Shown: positions 6,467-13,376, numbered from the stretch's first letter. The stretch is DNA of 13,376 nucleotides from an uncultured Prevotellaceae bacterium (GCA_905202115.1 CAJKQZ010000058.1:1-13376), one strand, 5' to 3'. Made by a program: numbers and translations. Notes: a model not told the origin generated them from the sequence alone.

Positions 6467-8401
6467 ATGACAACCCGCAAGACAGTAAATATTCTCATCG
6501 TCCTCACCGCATTGTTGTACGCATTTTCGTGCGCAAACCCCGGAAAACCCGACGGAGGCCCCTACGACGAAACTCCGCCGCAGGTAATAGGAACTTCTCC
6601 CGCCGAATATTCGGTAAACAACCAGCAAAAACGGATAACACTGCTGTTCGACGAATACATCCGCATGAACAACGCGGCTGAAAAGGTTGTAATCTCGCCG
6701 CCGCAGCTCGACCAGCCCGAAATACGCTCCTCGGGACGGAAAATACACATCGAACTGCGCGACTCGTTGCGGCCGAACACCACTTATACTATCGACTTCG
6801 GCGACGCGATAGAGGACAACAACGAAGGGAACCCTATGGAAAACTACGCGTTTGTCTTCTCTACCGGCGAAAGCATTGACACGCTTGAAGTGTCGGGAAA
6901 AGTGCTCGACGCCTCAAACCTCGAACCCGTAAAAGGCATTCTCGTAGGCCTGCACTCAAACCTCGAAGACTCGGCGTTCACCACAACTCCTCTCGAACAC
7001 ATCGGAAGAACCGACGGAACAGGACATTTCGTAATAAAAGGGCTCGCCCCTGGAAAATATCGAATATATGCACTCAACGACGCCGAGAACGACTACATTT
7101 TCAGGCAAAAGAGCGAAGCTATCGCCTTTACAAAAGAAATTATCGTGCCTACGTGCGAACCCGCCGTGCGGCAAGACACCACATGGATTGACTCTGTTCA
7201 CATCGACTCGATAAAAGACGTGGCCTACACGCGGTTCATGCCCGACAACATCGTTCTGCGCTCGTTTACGGAAAAACAAACCGAGCGCCACCTCATTAAA
7301 TCCGAGCGCAAAGACCCTTATTCGTTCACCACTTACTACACTGCTCCTTCGCGGCACGTGCCCGAAATAAAAGGATTGAACTTCAATGCCGACAATGCCT
7401 TTGTAATCCAGTCGAGCAGCGGCAACGACACGATAACTTACTGGGTGCGCGACACGGCAACCGTTGCAAAAGACACGCTCGAGCTTGAAATAACCTACGA
7501 AGAGACAAACGATTCGACCGGAGTGAACGAAATGCGCACCGACACGCTCGAATTAATATCACGCACGCCTTACGAGCGCATAAAAAAAGCCCGCGAGGAA
7601 GCTATGGAGAAATGGAACAAACAACGCGAGCGCGCTGCGAAGCGCGGCAAGCGTTTCAGTGAGCGCCAGCCGCGACAATGGATTCGCATGCGCTATTCCG
7701 CGAACAGCAAAATGGCTCCCACCGACAATCTCCACATCATTATGAACGAGCCTATCGAAAACATCGACACAGCCCGCATACATTTAATGCTTGCTATCGA
7801 TTCTTTGTGGGAAGAAAAGCCTTTCTTAATCGAGCGCGACAGCAACAATCTGCTCGGCTACACCATTTTCGGAGAATGGCGCCCCGACCAGAAATACAGG
7901 CTACTGGTAGATTCTGCGGCTTTCACGGGCATTTACGGCAACAACAACCTTAAACTCGAAATGAACTTCGCCGTGCCACCTCTCGACACATACGCCTCGC
8001 TTTTTGTCACTCTCAGCAATTACGACAACGGACAAGCCTATGTGCAGCTGCTTAACGGTTCGGACAAACCGGTACGAACGGTAAAAGCCGAGGGAGATCA
8101 CGCCGATTTCTTCTACCTGATGCCAGGAAATTACTATTTGCGCTTGTTCGTAGACCAGAACGGGAACGGCGAATGGGATACAGGATTATACTCCGAGGAG
8201 CGGCAGCCGGAACCGCTTTACTATTATCCCGACGTGATAGAACTGCGCGCGCAGTGGGATACCGAACTGCCGTGGAATGTACGCTCCACGCCGCTCGAAA
8301 AACAGAAACCCGACCGCATAACGCGCCAGAAAGCCGACAGGAAAAAGACCATACAAAACCGCAATGCTCAAAGAGAGCTAAACAAACGGAAACGAAGATG
8401 A
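6467..8401 (+). CDS. Ig-like (Big_5/SbsA-type) lipoprotein
   Basis: A 644-residue predicted lipoprotein of unknown function. The signal peptide ends in a short lipobox-like AFSC with Cys22. A Big_5 (SbsA-type) Ig-like domain spans about residues 34-133, opening with DETPPQVIGTSP and closing with AFVFSTGES. A second beta-sandwich resembling carboxypeptidase regulatory or SdrD B-like modules covers about 138-215 (VSGKVLDASNLEPVKGILV and GLAPGKYRIYALND). A charged, helix-prone Lys/Arg/Glu stretch lies near 369-409. Near the C terminus DQNGNGEWDTG (563-573) resembles a calcium-binding loop, and a very basic tail closes the protein. The in-frame ATG at 6320 lies inside GH3 and would hide the signal peptide, so 6467 is chosen. 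The stop overlaps the DUF3108 start (ATGA), so the two are translationally coupled. A structural or scaffold role in the envelope is plausible but not shown. Confidence 0.87.
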   Translation: MTTRKTVNILIVLTALLYAFSCANPGKPDGGPYDETPPQVIGTSPAEYSVNNQQKRITLLFDEYIRMNNAAEKVVISPPQLDQPEIRSSGRKIHIELRDSLRPNTTYTIDFGDAIEDNNEGNPMENYAFVFSTGESIDTLEVSGKVLDASNLEPVKGILVGLHSNLEDSAFTTTPLEHIGRTDGTGHFVIKGLAPGKYRIYALNDAENDYIFRQKSEAIAFTKEIIVPTCEPAVRQDTTWIDSVHIDSIKDVAYTRFMPDNIVLRSFTEKQTERHLIKSERKDPYSFTTYYTAPSRHVPEIKGLNFNADNAFVIQSSSGNDTITYWVRDTATVAKDTLELEITYEETNDSTGVNEMRTDTLELISRTPYERIKKAREEAMEKWNKQRERAAKRGKRFSERQPRQWIRMRYSANSKMAPTDNLHIIMNEPIENIDTARIHLMLAIDSLWEEKPFLIERDSNNLLGYTIFGEWRPDQKYRLLVDSAAFTGIYGNNNLKLEMNFAVPPLDTYASLFVTLSNYDNGQAYVQLLNGSDKPVRTVKAEGDHADFFYLMPGNYYLRLFVDQNGNGEWDTGLYSEERQPEPLYYYPDVIELRAQWDTELPWNVRSTPLEKQKPDRITRQKADRKKTIQNRNAQRELNKRKRR

Positions 8402-9219
8402 GAAAACTGTTCTTTACGATTCTTACAGCATTAGCCGCGGCGGTTGCCTCGGCCCAATGCCCTGCCAAAAACGAGGCATTCAAAAGCGGGGAGACGCTGA
8501 TGTACGACATGTACTTCAACTGGAAATTCGTATGGCTCAAGGCCGGCACTGCATCGCTCACAATAAACAGCACATCCTACCAGGGCAAAGACGCATACCG
8601 CACACGGCTCATAACCAGGGGATCCAAGAAAGCCGACAAGTTCTTCATCATGCGCGACACGGTGACGAGCTATGTGACCCACGACATGGTGCCGTTATAT
8701 TACAAAAAAGCGGCAAACGAAGGCGGCCAATACCGCACCGACGAGGTTTGGTACAGTTATTCCAACGGAAAAAGCAACGTAAAACAGCGCCACCGCAACC
8801 GTAAAGGCAACATAAGCACCAAAAGCGAAAGCCGCGAAACATGTATATTCGACATGCTGAGCATTATGTTGCAAGCACGCTCCATGAATGTCGACAACAT
8901 GACGAAAGGCTACCGATATCACTTCCAGATGACCGACGGCGGAAAGACCCAGGACGAAGTTCTCGTGTTCCGCGGCCGCTCCACGTTCCAGATAGAGAAC
9001 ACATCGGTGAAATACCGCTGCCTTGTATTTTCATACGTCGAGAAAGACGACAAGGGTAAAGAAAAAGAAGTGGTGACTTTCTACGTAACCGACGACAAGA
9101 ACCGCCTGCCGGTACGCCTCGACCTTTATCTGAAGTTCGGAACAGCCAAAGCATTCCTCACCGGCGCGAGCAACATACGCAATCCGCAGACGGCAAAAAT
9201 ATCCACACAGAAAAAATAG
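8398..9219 (+). CDS. DUF3108-family exported protein
   Basis: A 273-residue exported protein. A type I signal peptide (MRKLFFTILTALAAAVASAQ) has a likely cut after Ala19. The mature part opens with the DUF3108-like pattern FKSGETLMYDMYFNWKFVW and LKAGTASLTI, and then contains repeated beta strands (YRTDEVWYSY, EEVVTFYVTDD-like and LPVRLDLYL segments), consistent with a beta-rich, possibly lipid-binding or barrel-like fold. The function of the family is unknown and the assignment is by pattern recognition. The ATG at 8398 overlaps the preceding stop by four bases (ATGA). The longer frame from 8173 lies inside the Ig-like gene and lacks an N-terminal signal. The gene is last in the GH3 operon, 17 bases before the first base of the shared terminator stem. 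Confidence 0.85.
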   Translation: MRKLFFTILTALAAAVASAQCPAKNEAFKSGETLMYDMYFNWKFVWLKAGTASLTINSTSYQGKDAYRTRLITRGSKKADKFFIMRDTVTSYVTHDMVPLYYKKAANEGGQYRTDEVWYSYSNGKSNVKQRHRNRKGNISTKSESRETCIFDMLSIMLQARSMNVDNMTKGYRYHFQMTDGGKTQDEVLVFRGRSTFQIENTSVKYRCLVFSYVEKDDKGKEKEVVTFYVTDDKNRLPVRLDLYLKFGTAKAFLTGASNIRNPQTAKISTQKK

Positions 9220-9236
9220 TAACCCTCGCAGACAGC

Positions 9237-9281
9237 AAAACAAAATGCGGCATGTTTCATTAACATGCCGCATTTTGTTTT
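9237..9281. terminator. Bidirectional terminator between convergent genes
   Basis: Two perfect 20-base arms (9237-9256 and 9262-9281, core GCGGCATGTT) flank a 5-base loop. The + strand ends in a TTTTGTTTT tract and the complementary A-rich side gives a U-tract for the minus strand. It therefore serves both the GH3 operon and the convergent DUF4294 gene, whose stop lies 61 bases away at 9342. The 60 bases from 9282 to 9341 show no further feature. Confidence 0.93.
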
Positions 9282-9341
9282 ATATATTCCTCCGAAAACC
9301 CGAGCACACAGGCACGCCGTCCGGCTTTCTCGGCAAAACTA

Positions 9342-9959
9342 TCAAAGCTGCCCGCTCTCCACCATGCGCACCACGCGCTCGGTGTATTTGTCGTCGCCGT
9401 CGGGATCGTAATCTTTCTTCAGACTGTTGCCGAAAAGGCCTGCGAAAAACTGGTAATAGCCCGCCTTGAACGGCCCCAGAAACGCCTGCACCACCTCATA
9501 CGAGCTCTGGTTGCATTCGCGGAATATCAGCTTCACCAGCAGCTTGCCCTGCGAAAAAGTAAGCTTCTTCACAACCGGCTTGTACTGCTGCTTTATGCCC
9601 TTCTCCACGAGCGCCATGTGCGCGTCGCGCGCTTTCTTGTCGGGCAGCGTTTCGAGAAACTCACTTGTCTCGATAAGCGTTTCGCGCGCCAGCTTGGCAT
9701 AAGGCAGAACTATCTTAACGTTATTGACAAGACGGTTAAAACGGTCTTCCTGCCGTTTGTTTTTAAACTTCATTGGCGGATACTTGTAAAGTGTAGGTGT
9801 TGTGATACTGGGAATGCTGTCTCCTTTGTAGAAAATCTTTCCCACCTGCACATACAGCGCCATAGGCGGAACCTCGACGCCGTCTTCATTGTCCTGGGCC
9901 GACACACCGGTCGCCACACAGGAAGTAAGAGCCAAAAGTAAAAAAAGCCTCACTTTCAT
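9342..9959 (-). CDS. DUF4294 domain protein, exported
   Basis: A 205-residue protein of a Bacteroidota family of unknown function. The N terminus is a signal sequence. Type I cleavage after VSA (residue 21) is the simpler reading, but LTSC at residues 11-14 also fits a short lipobox, so anchoring cannot be excluded. The mature protein has the family-like YKGDSIPSITTPTLYKYPP (residues 44-62) followed by a helical region rich in Lys and Arg (KNKRQEDRFNRLVNNVKIVLP). The remainder, including FRECNQSSYEVVQAFLGPFKAGYYQFF, looks helical. It is the only minus-strand gene and stands alone. Its promoter (9967-9997) is so close that the mRNA would be nearly leaderless. The start is kept because it creates the signal peptide, and no upstream in-frame ATG is available. 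Confidence 0.85.
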   Translation of the reverse strand: MKVRLFLLLALTSCVATGVSAQDNEDGVEVPPMALYVQVGKIFYKGDSIPSITTPTLYKYPPMKFKNKRQEDRFNRLVNNVKIVLPYAKLARETLIETSEFLETLPDKKARDAHMALVEKGIKQQYKPVVKKLTFSQGKLLVKLIFRECNQSSYEVVQAFLGPFKAGYYQFFAGLFGNSLKKDYDPDGDDKYTERVVRMVESGQL

Positions 9960-9966
9960 TTCGGGA

Positions 9967-9997
9967 CAAATATAGCAAAAGGCGAGCGCAGAGCAAA
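9967..9997 (-). promoter_or_regulatory. Bacteroidota-type promoter of the DUF4294 gene
   Basis: On the minus strand TTTG (9997-9994) is followed after exactly 19 bases by TATATTTG (9974-9967), a full match to TTTG-N19-TAnnTTTG. Only 7 bases separate the -7 element from the start codon at 9959, so transcription should begin at or just before the ATG. Confidence 0.8.
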
Positions 9998-10003
9998 ATG
10001 AGT
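9976..10003. repeat. 28-base direct repeat, unit 1 (overlaps promoter)
   Basis: CAAAAGGCGAGCGCAGAGCA plus 8 more bases recurs at 10061-10088 with 3 differences in 28, an 85-base period. Unit 1 supplies the spacer and -33 TTTG of the DUF4294 promoter. Confidence 0.75.
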
Positions 10004-10060
10004 AAGCTCATTTTCTATGCCGAGCCGCAATCTATATTGCAGCACAGCTGAAATATTACA

Positions 10061-10088
10061 CAAAAGGCGAGAGCAGAACAAAATGATT
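10061..10088. repeat. 28-base direct repeat, unit 2
   Basis: This is the second copy of the unit at 9976-10003. It keeps the minus-strand TTTG equivalent but has no TAnnTTTG at the matching distance, so it looks like a promoter remnant or a spare protein-binding site. Confidence 0.7.
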
Positions 10089-10095
10089 TTAATGT

Positions 10096-10130
10096 CTTTA
10101 ACGACCTTAAAGTCGTTAAAGCCGTTAAAG
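10096..10130. repeat. TTAACGAC-family hairpin
   Basis: Perfect 10-base arms CTTTAACGAC (10096-10105) and GTCGTTAAAG (10112-10121) flank a 6-base loop. CGTTAAAG is then repeated at 10123-10130. The segment shares the exact 15-mer TTAACGACCTTAAAG with the palindrome at 7-55. Confidence 0.75.
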
Positions 10131-10151
10131 TTCCTAATCCTATTTGTTTTT

Positions 10152-10288
10152 GCAGACAAAAACAGACATTTGTAATGCTTTGATTTTCAACGCTCCTAAA
10201 TATGGCAAAAAATATGTCTGAGATATTTTAAATTATCTCAGACATATTTTGAATTATCTCCCTTGTATTTTCAATTTGCTGCGGGAGC
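10152..10288 (+). repeat. Interspersed hairpin repeat, copy C
   Basis: It begins with GCAGACAAAAAC like copies A and D and has a diverged left flank. The hairpin arms (10209-10225 and 10234-10250) are identical to copy A, and the right flank ends in GCGGGAGC. Its length of 137 bases from GCAGACAAAAAC matches the corresponding 138 bases of copy A. It lies between two divergent promoters, so unlike A, B and D it is not downstream of a gene and cannot be simply a terminator. Confidence 0.8.
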
Positions 10289-10394
10289 AAAAATTCATGT
10301 AAAAACAAAATCCATACACCAGGACACATAAAAATTCCGTTTCGCAATACACGGCACACAACAACAGGGAAACGCAATTATATAAGCCTCCTGT

Positions 10395-10425
10395 TTTGAA
10401 ATAACGGCGGAAAAGCGTAACTTTG
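10395..10425 (+). promoter_or_regulatory. Bacteroidota-type promoter of the GT9 operon
   Basis: TTTG (10395-10398), a 19-base spacer and TAACTTTG (10418-10425) match the full consensus. Transcription should start near 10432, giving a leader of about 40 bases before the GTG at 10473. The spacing equals that of the acpP promoter. Confidence 0.87.
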
Positions 10426-10472
10426 GCAGCACATACAACATCTGTTACACCTTAATCCTAAAAATACGTCCC

Positions 10473-11525
10473 GTGGCGCATATTCTGGCAATACGACTTT
10501 CCGCTCTTGGAGATGTGGCCATGTCCGTTCCCGTAATCCATTCGCTTGCCATAAACTATCCCAATGACGAGATAACGGTTGTTTCGCGTCAGAAGTGGAG
10601 CGCGCTCTTCCGCGAAATGCCGGGCAACGTGCGTTTTTTCGGCATCGACCCCGACGACTACTCCGGCCTGCGCGGGCTTGAACGGCTCTTCCGCGAACTG
10701 AGAGACGAGAATTTCGACTGTGTGGCCGACCTTCACGACGTTCTGCGCACCAAATACCTCAGACTGCGTTTCCGCATGAAGCACGTACCGGTGGCCGCAA
10801 TACAAAAGGGACGCCGCGAAAAAGAAGAACTCACCCGCAGAAGAAACAAGATAATAAGGCAGCTGAAAACCTCGACAGAACGATATGCCGACGTATTCGC
10901 ACGGTTGGGATACCCCGTGAAACTATGCTTCACCTCGCTTTTCAACAACGAAAAGGGCGACGTGGGCACACTTGCCGAAACAATAGGCTCTAAAAACGAG
11001 GACGTATGGATAGGAATCGCTCCCTTTGCACAGCATAAAGGCAAGATCTATCCGCCCGAACTTACAGAACGCGTAATTTCAATACTGTGCAAACAACCCA
11101 AGCGACGGATATTCATATTCGGCGGCGGAGAAGAAGAAAAACGAATCGCCGAGGAATGGGCGCAGCACTACCCTACCGTAACTTCCGTAATAGGCCGCGG
11201 ACGTATGGAAGACGAACTCGGCGCACTGAGCCGCATGGACGTGGTTCTGTCTATGGACTCGGCCAACATGCACCTGGCATCGATAGCCGGCGTGCCCGTC
11301 GTTTCGATATGGGGCGCCACACATCCCTATGCCGGCTTTGCAGGGTGGGGACAGAAGCCATCGACATTCGTTCAAACCGACATAGAATGCCGCCCGTGCT
11401 CGGTGTATGGCAATAAGCCGTGCTTCAGAGGCGACTACGCCTGCCTCACGAGAATAAATCCCGACACCGTCGCCGAAGAAATAGAATCTGCAATAGAAAC
11501 ACGCAAACTCAACGATACAAGATGA
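10473..11525 (+). CDS. Glycosyltransferase family 9 (heptosyltransferase-like)
   Basis: A 350-residue cytosolic or membrane-associated GT-B glycosyltransferase of family 9, which includes the ADP-heptose:LPS heptosyltransferases. The sugar and acceptor here are unknown. The N-terminal Rossmann fold begins HILAIRLSALGDVAMSVP (3-20). The donor-binding domain contains the strongly conserved SMDSANMHLASIAGVPVVSI (260-279) followed by WGATHP. Cys306, 309, 317 and 324 form a four-cysteine pattern (C-x2-C-x7-C-x6-C) often seen at the end of GT9 proteins, possibly structural. Translation starts at GTG, since no ATG is in frame between the promoter and this point and GTG gives the full family N terminus. 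It is first in an operon and overlaps the acyltransferase gene by ATGA. The pairing with an LpxL homologue supports lipid A-core or other glycolipid assembly. Confidence 0.92.
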   Translation: MAHILAIRLSALGDVAMSVPVIHSLAINYPNDEITVVSRQKWSALFREMPGNVRFFGIDPDDYSGLRGLERLFRELRDENFDCVADLHDVLRTKYLRLRFRMKHVPVAAIQKGRREKEELTRRRNKIIRQLKTSTERYADVFARLGYPVKLCFTSLFNNEKGDVGTLAETIGSKNEDVWIGIAPFAQHKGKIYPPELTERVISILCKQPKRRIFIFGGGEEEKRIAEEWAQHYPTVTSVIGRGRMEDELGALSRMDVVLSMDSANMHLASIAGVPVVSIWGATHPYAGFAGWGQKPSTFVQTDIECRPCSVYGNKPCFRGDYACLTRINPDTVAEEIESAIETRKLNDTR

Positions 11526-12478
11526 ATGAATTTTGGTATCAGCTGCGGCGCGGAGCAATCTACGCCGTATCTTTGTTGCCCTTCAGTACACTCTACGCCA
11601 TAAGCGACGCACTATATCCCATTGTTTTCCACATTATACGCTACCGACGCCGCATAGTAGAAAAAAACCTGCGCAACTCCTTTCCCGAAATGAGCGACGC
11701 CGAGCGGCACGACGTAGAAAAACGTTTTTACCGTTCGTTCTGCGACTCGACCGTGGAAATGTTCAAGCTCCTTTCCATATCCCGCGACGAACTCATGCAG
11801 CATATGACTTTCAGCGGCATTGACGACGTGAACAAATCGCTCGAAACACATCCGCAGTGCTTTCTCTATCTCGGCCATTTCTGCAACTGGGAATGGATTT
11901 CCTCCATGCCGCTATGGTTCCGGCCCGATGTGCTCGGCACACAGCTTTATCATCCCATGCACAGCCAGTTCTTCAACCGTCTGTTCCTGGAAATGCGCAC
12001 ACGTTTCGGAGCCGAGAACATCCGCAAGACCGAAGCCCTGCGCCGGCTGCTCACACTGAAGGCCGAAAAAAGGAAAACCGTGGTGGGATTCATTTCCGAC
12101 CAGACGCCGCGCTGGGTAAACATACACGACTGGGTGACTTTCATGAACCAGGACACTCCCGTTTATACCGGCACCGAACGCATTGCCAAGAAAATAGGCG
12201 CGGCGGTGTTCTTTGCCAACGTAGAATGCCTCAGTCGAGGGCATTATCATTGCAGCCTCGAACTTATGACGAACGATGTCGGTTCCTATCCCGACTACAA
12301 GCTGACCGAAGAATATATGGCGCGCCTCGAACAGATGATACGCCGCCGCCCCGAAAGCTGGCTATGGACACACAACCGCTGGAAACGCAGCCGCACAAAC
12401 GCGCCTCAGACGGAAGACCGGCATGATACGCAGTCCACACCGGCCGGAAGCACCGGAACATCAGACAAACCGATATAA
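11522..12478 (+). CDS. LpxL/HtrB-family lipid A acyltransferase-like protein
   Basis: A 318-residue protein of the late lipid A (LpxL/HtrB/MsbB) acyltransferase family, which moves an acyl chain from acyl-ACP to a lipid A-type acceptor on the inner face of the inner membrane. The N terminus has a hydrophobic anchor (about residues 12-36). The catalytic HX4E motif is intact as GHFCNWEW with His119 and Glu124. Further conserved pieces are EKNLRNSFPEMS, FISDQTPRW and PESWLWTHNRWK near the C terminus, followed by a polar low-complexity tail. The ATG overlaps the GT9 stop (ATGA), and the longer frame from 11420 lies inside GT9. The acceptor could be lipid A or another Bacteroidota glyco- or aminolipid; sequence alone does not decide. 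The acyl donor would come from AcpP, encoded at the other end of the window. Confidence 0.9.
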   Translation: MNEFWYQLRRGAIYAVSLLPFSTLYAISDALYPIVFHIIRYRRRIVEKNLRNSFPEMSDAERHDVEKRFYRSFCDSTVEMFKLLSISRDELMQHMTFSGIDDVNKSLETHPQCFLYLGHFCNWEWISSMPLWFRPDVLGTQLYHPMHSQFFNRLFLEMRTRFGAENIRKTEALRRLLTLKAEKRKTVVGFISDQTPRWVNIHDWVTFMNQDTPVYTGTERIAKKIGAAVFFANVECLSRGHYHCSLELMTNDVGSYPDYKLTEEYMARLEQMIRRRPESWLWTHNRWKRSRTNAPQTEDRHDTQSTPAGSTGTSDKPI

Positions 12479-12490
12479 ATTACATACATC

Positions 12491-13186
12491 GTGAAAACAA
12501 TAAAACTCCTTACACTCATCGCAGCCGCCGCAATGGTATTCCACACCGCCGCAGCGCAGCAGGAAAAGAAAGACTGGGCTCAATACGGACGCTACGCCCA
12601 GGCAAATGCAGAACTCAAGGAAGCCCCGAGAGCCGTATTCATGGGAAACTCCATAACCGACGGCTGGCCGGGCGGAAGTCCCGAATTCTGGAAAGAACAT
12701 CCCGACTTTGCCGGACGCGGAATAGGCGGACAAACGTCGCTCGAAATGCTGTGCCGTTTCCGCCAGGACGTTATAAACCTTCATCCGAAAGTGGTATGCA
12801 TTCTTGCCGGCACAAACGACATAGCCGAGAACGACGGATACATAGCCCCCGAAAACATACTGGGAAACATTGTTTCAATGGTGGAACTGGCGCGGGCTAA
12901 CAAAATCAAAGTGGCCGTATGTTCGGTACTTCCCTGCGACATATACCTGTGGAGGCAAGAAATAAAGCCGGCCGAAAAGATAAAGAAGCTCAACAGTATG
13001 CTGAAAAACTACGTGGACAACAAAAAAGACAAGAACGTGGTTTATGTGGATTACTACTCCGTGCTCGACAACGGCAAAGGCGGAATAATACCCGAATGCA
13101 CCTCCGACCACTGCCACCTCACGCCAGCCGGATATAAAAAGTTGGAGGCTGTAATCGTGCCGGTGATAAACAAACTCGCAAAATAG
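12491..13186 (+). CDS. Secreted SGNH/GDSL-family hydrolase
   Basis: A 231-residue exported esterase-like enzyme. The signal peptide has the cut site AAA before Gln23. All SGNH blocks are visible: block I FMGNSITDGW with nucleophile Ser54, block II GIGGQTS with the oxyanion glycine, block III AGTNDIAEN with Asn109, and block V SDHCHLTPAGY with Asp206 and His209. It is therefore probably active on an ester such as an acyl or acetyl group of a glycan or lipid in the periplasm. The start is GTG at 12491, 12 bases after the acyltransferase gene, with no intervening promoter, so it is the third gene of the GT9 operon. The family includes acetylxylan esterases and platelet-activating-factor acetylhydrolase-like enzymes. 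The substrate cannot be read from sequence. The operon partners suggest a glycolipid or LPS ester, which is inference. Confidence 0.9.
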   Translation: MKTIKLLTLIAAAAMVFHTAAAQQEKKDWAQYGRYAQANAELKEAPRAVFMGNSITDGWPGGSPEFWKEHPDFAGRGIGGQTSLEMLCRFRQDVINLHPKVVCILAGTNDIAENDGYIAPENILGNIVSMVELARANKIKVAVCSVLPCDIYLWRQEIKPAEKIKKLNSMLKNYVDNKKDKNVVYVDYYSVLDNGKGGIIPECTSDHCHLTPAGYKKLEAVIVPVINKLAK

Positions 13187-13240
13187 GCGCCGGAAAATAC
13201 AAAACCGCAACATAAGGAAAAACATCTCCGGAACATTCCG

Positions 13241-13283
13241 GAACAAGAATGACACAATCAATATTGTGTCATTCTTGTTTTTT
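13241..13283 (+). terminator. Rho-independent terminator of the GT9 operon
   Basis: Perfect 17-base arms (13241-13257 and 13263-13279, core AAGAATGACACAAT) flank a 5-base loop and run into six T (13278-13283). The left side lacks an A-run, so it works on the + strand only. A 10-base-period tandem TCCGGAACA (13226-13234 and 13236-13244) leads into it. Confidence 0.92.
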
Positions 13284-13286
13284 GCG

Positions 13287-13376
13287 GCAGTGCTTTGCCG
13301 GAGGAGTTTGCAGACAAAAACGGTCACCTGGCAAGCACTTGAAAATCAGCACGTGTATATATAGCAAAAAATATGT
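13287..13376 (+). repeat. Interspersed hairpin repeat, copy D (cut by window end)
   Basis: It matches the left 90 bases of copy A (2953-3042) with about 8 differences and no gaps, and is cut in the first hairpin arm by the window edge. It follows three bases after the GT9 operon terminator. The hairpin should continue outside the window. Confidence 0.85.

Larger units (their letters stand above)
9960..10472. other. Divergent, repeat-dense intergenic region
   Basis: This 513-base interval contains no supported gene. From left to right it holds the DUF4294 promoter (9967-9997, minus), an 8-base-pair hairpin (9995-10014), a 28-base direct repeat (9976-10003 and 10061-10088), a TTAACGAC hairpin (10096-10121), repeat copy C (10152-10288), about 100 bases without obvious signals, and the GT9 promoter (10395-10425, plus). 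Confidence 0.75.

Noticed and set aside
8173..8397. Upstream start for the DUF3108 protein inside the Ig-like gene
   Set aside because: The ATG at 8398 gives a perfect signal peptide and a typical ATGA overlap.
11420..11521. Upstream start for the acyltransferase inside GT9
   Set aside because: The added residues are Arg-rich shadow sequence. The ATG at 11522 gives the family N terminus and an ATGA overlap.
13226..13244. 10-base-period tandem TCCGGAACA
   Set aside because: Only two units are present and the second runs into the terminator stem, so it is likely chance.

Overview
The window looks like chromosomal DNA from a member of Bacteroidota, most likely order Bacteroidales. Three things support this. 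The gene set (acpP-fabF-rnc, a bacterial GH3 protein, DUF3108 and DUF4294 proteins, many Bacteroidota-style exported lipoproteins) is typical of the group. Promoters match the Bacteroidota consensus TTTG-N19-TAnnTTTG, and three copies fit exactly. Translation starts lack Shine-Dalgarno sequences. I cannot assign a family or genus.

Layout. (1) 1-239: a 49-base palindrome and a strong promoter. (2) 240-2877: acpP, fabF and rnc in one transcription unit (acyl carrier protein, its elongation ketosynthase, and an RNase III with a long basic tail). (3) 2878-3374: a gene-free gap with repeat copy A. (4) 3375-4562: a single AT-richer lipoprotein gene with degenerate WG-like repeats, closed by a clear terminator. 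(5) 4563-4910: repeat copy B and a promoter. (6) 4911-9219: a three-gene operon of a cytosolic GH3-family adenylate-forming enzyme, a large Ig-like lipoprotein and a DUF3108 exported protein. The last two genes overlap by ATGA. (7) 9237-9281: a symmetrical terminator shared with the convergent DUF4294 gene (9342-9959, minus). (8) 9960-10472: a divergent intergenic region with two consensus promoters, a direct repeat, a TTAACGAC hairpin and repeat copy C. (9) 10473-13186: an envelope operon of a GT9 heptosyltransferase-like enzyme, an LpxL/HtrB-type acyltransferase (ATGA overlap) and a secreted SGNH/GDSL hydrolase, closed by a terminator. (10) 13287-13376: repeat copy D, cut by the window edge.

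How the genes fit together. The first operon makes acyl-ACP, the donor class used by LpxL-type acyltransferases. The last operon joins sugar transfer and acyl transfer, as expected for lipid A-core or related glycolipid assembly, with an exported hydrolase that could trim acyl groups. The GH3 operon is the least understood: it pairs a cytosolic acyl-amide-type ligase with two envelope proteins of unknown function.

The strongest non-coding signal is a family of intergenic repeats of about 137-160 bp. They are built around a 17-bp-arm hairpin and occur four times in 13.4 kb. The best candidates for an undescribed system are this repeat family and the GH3/Ig-like/DUF3108 operon. I see no CRISPR array, rRNA, tRNA, integrase or transposase. 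All statements on identity come from reading by eye; no search was run.
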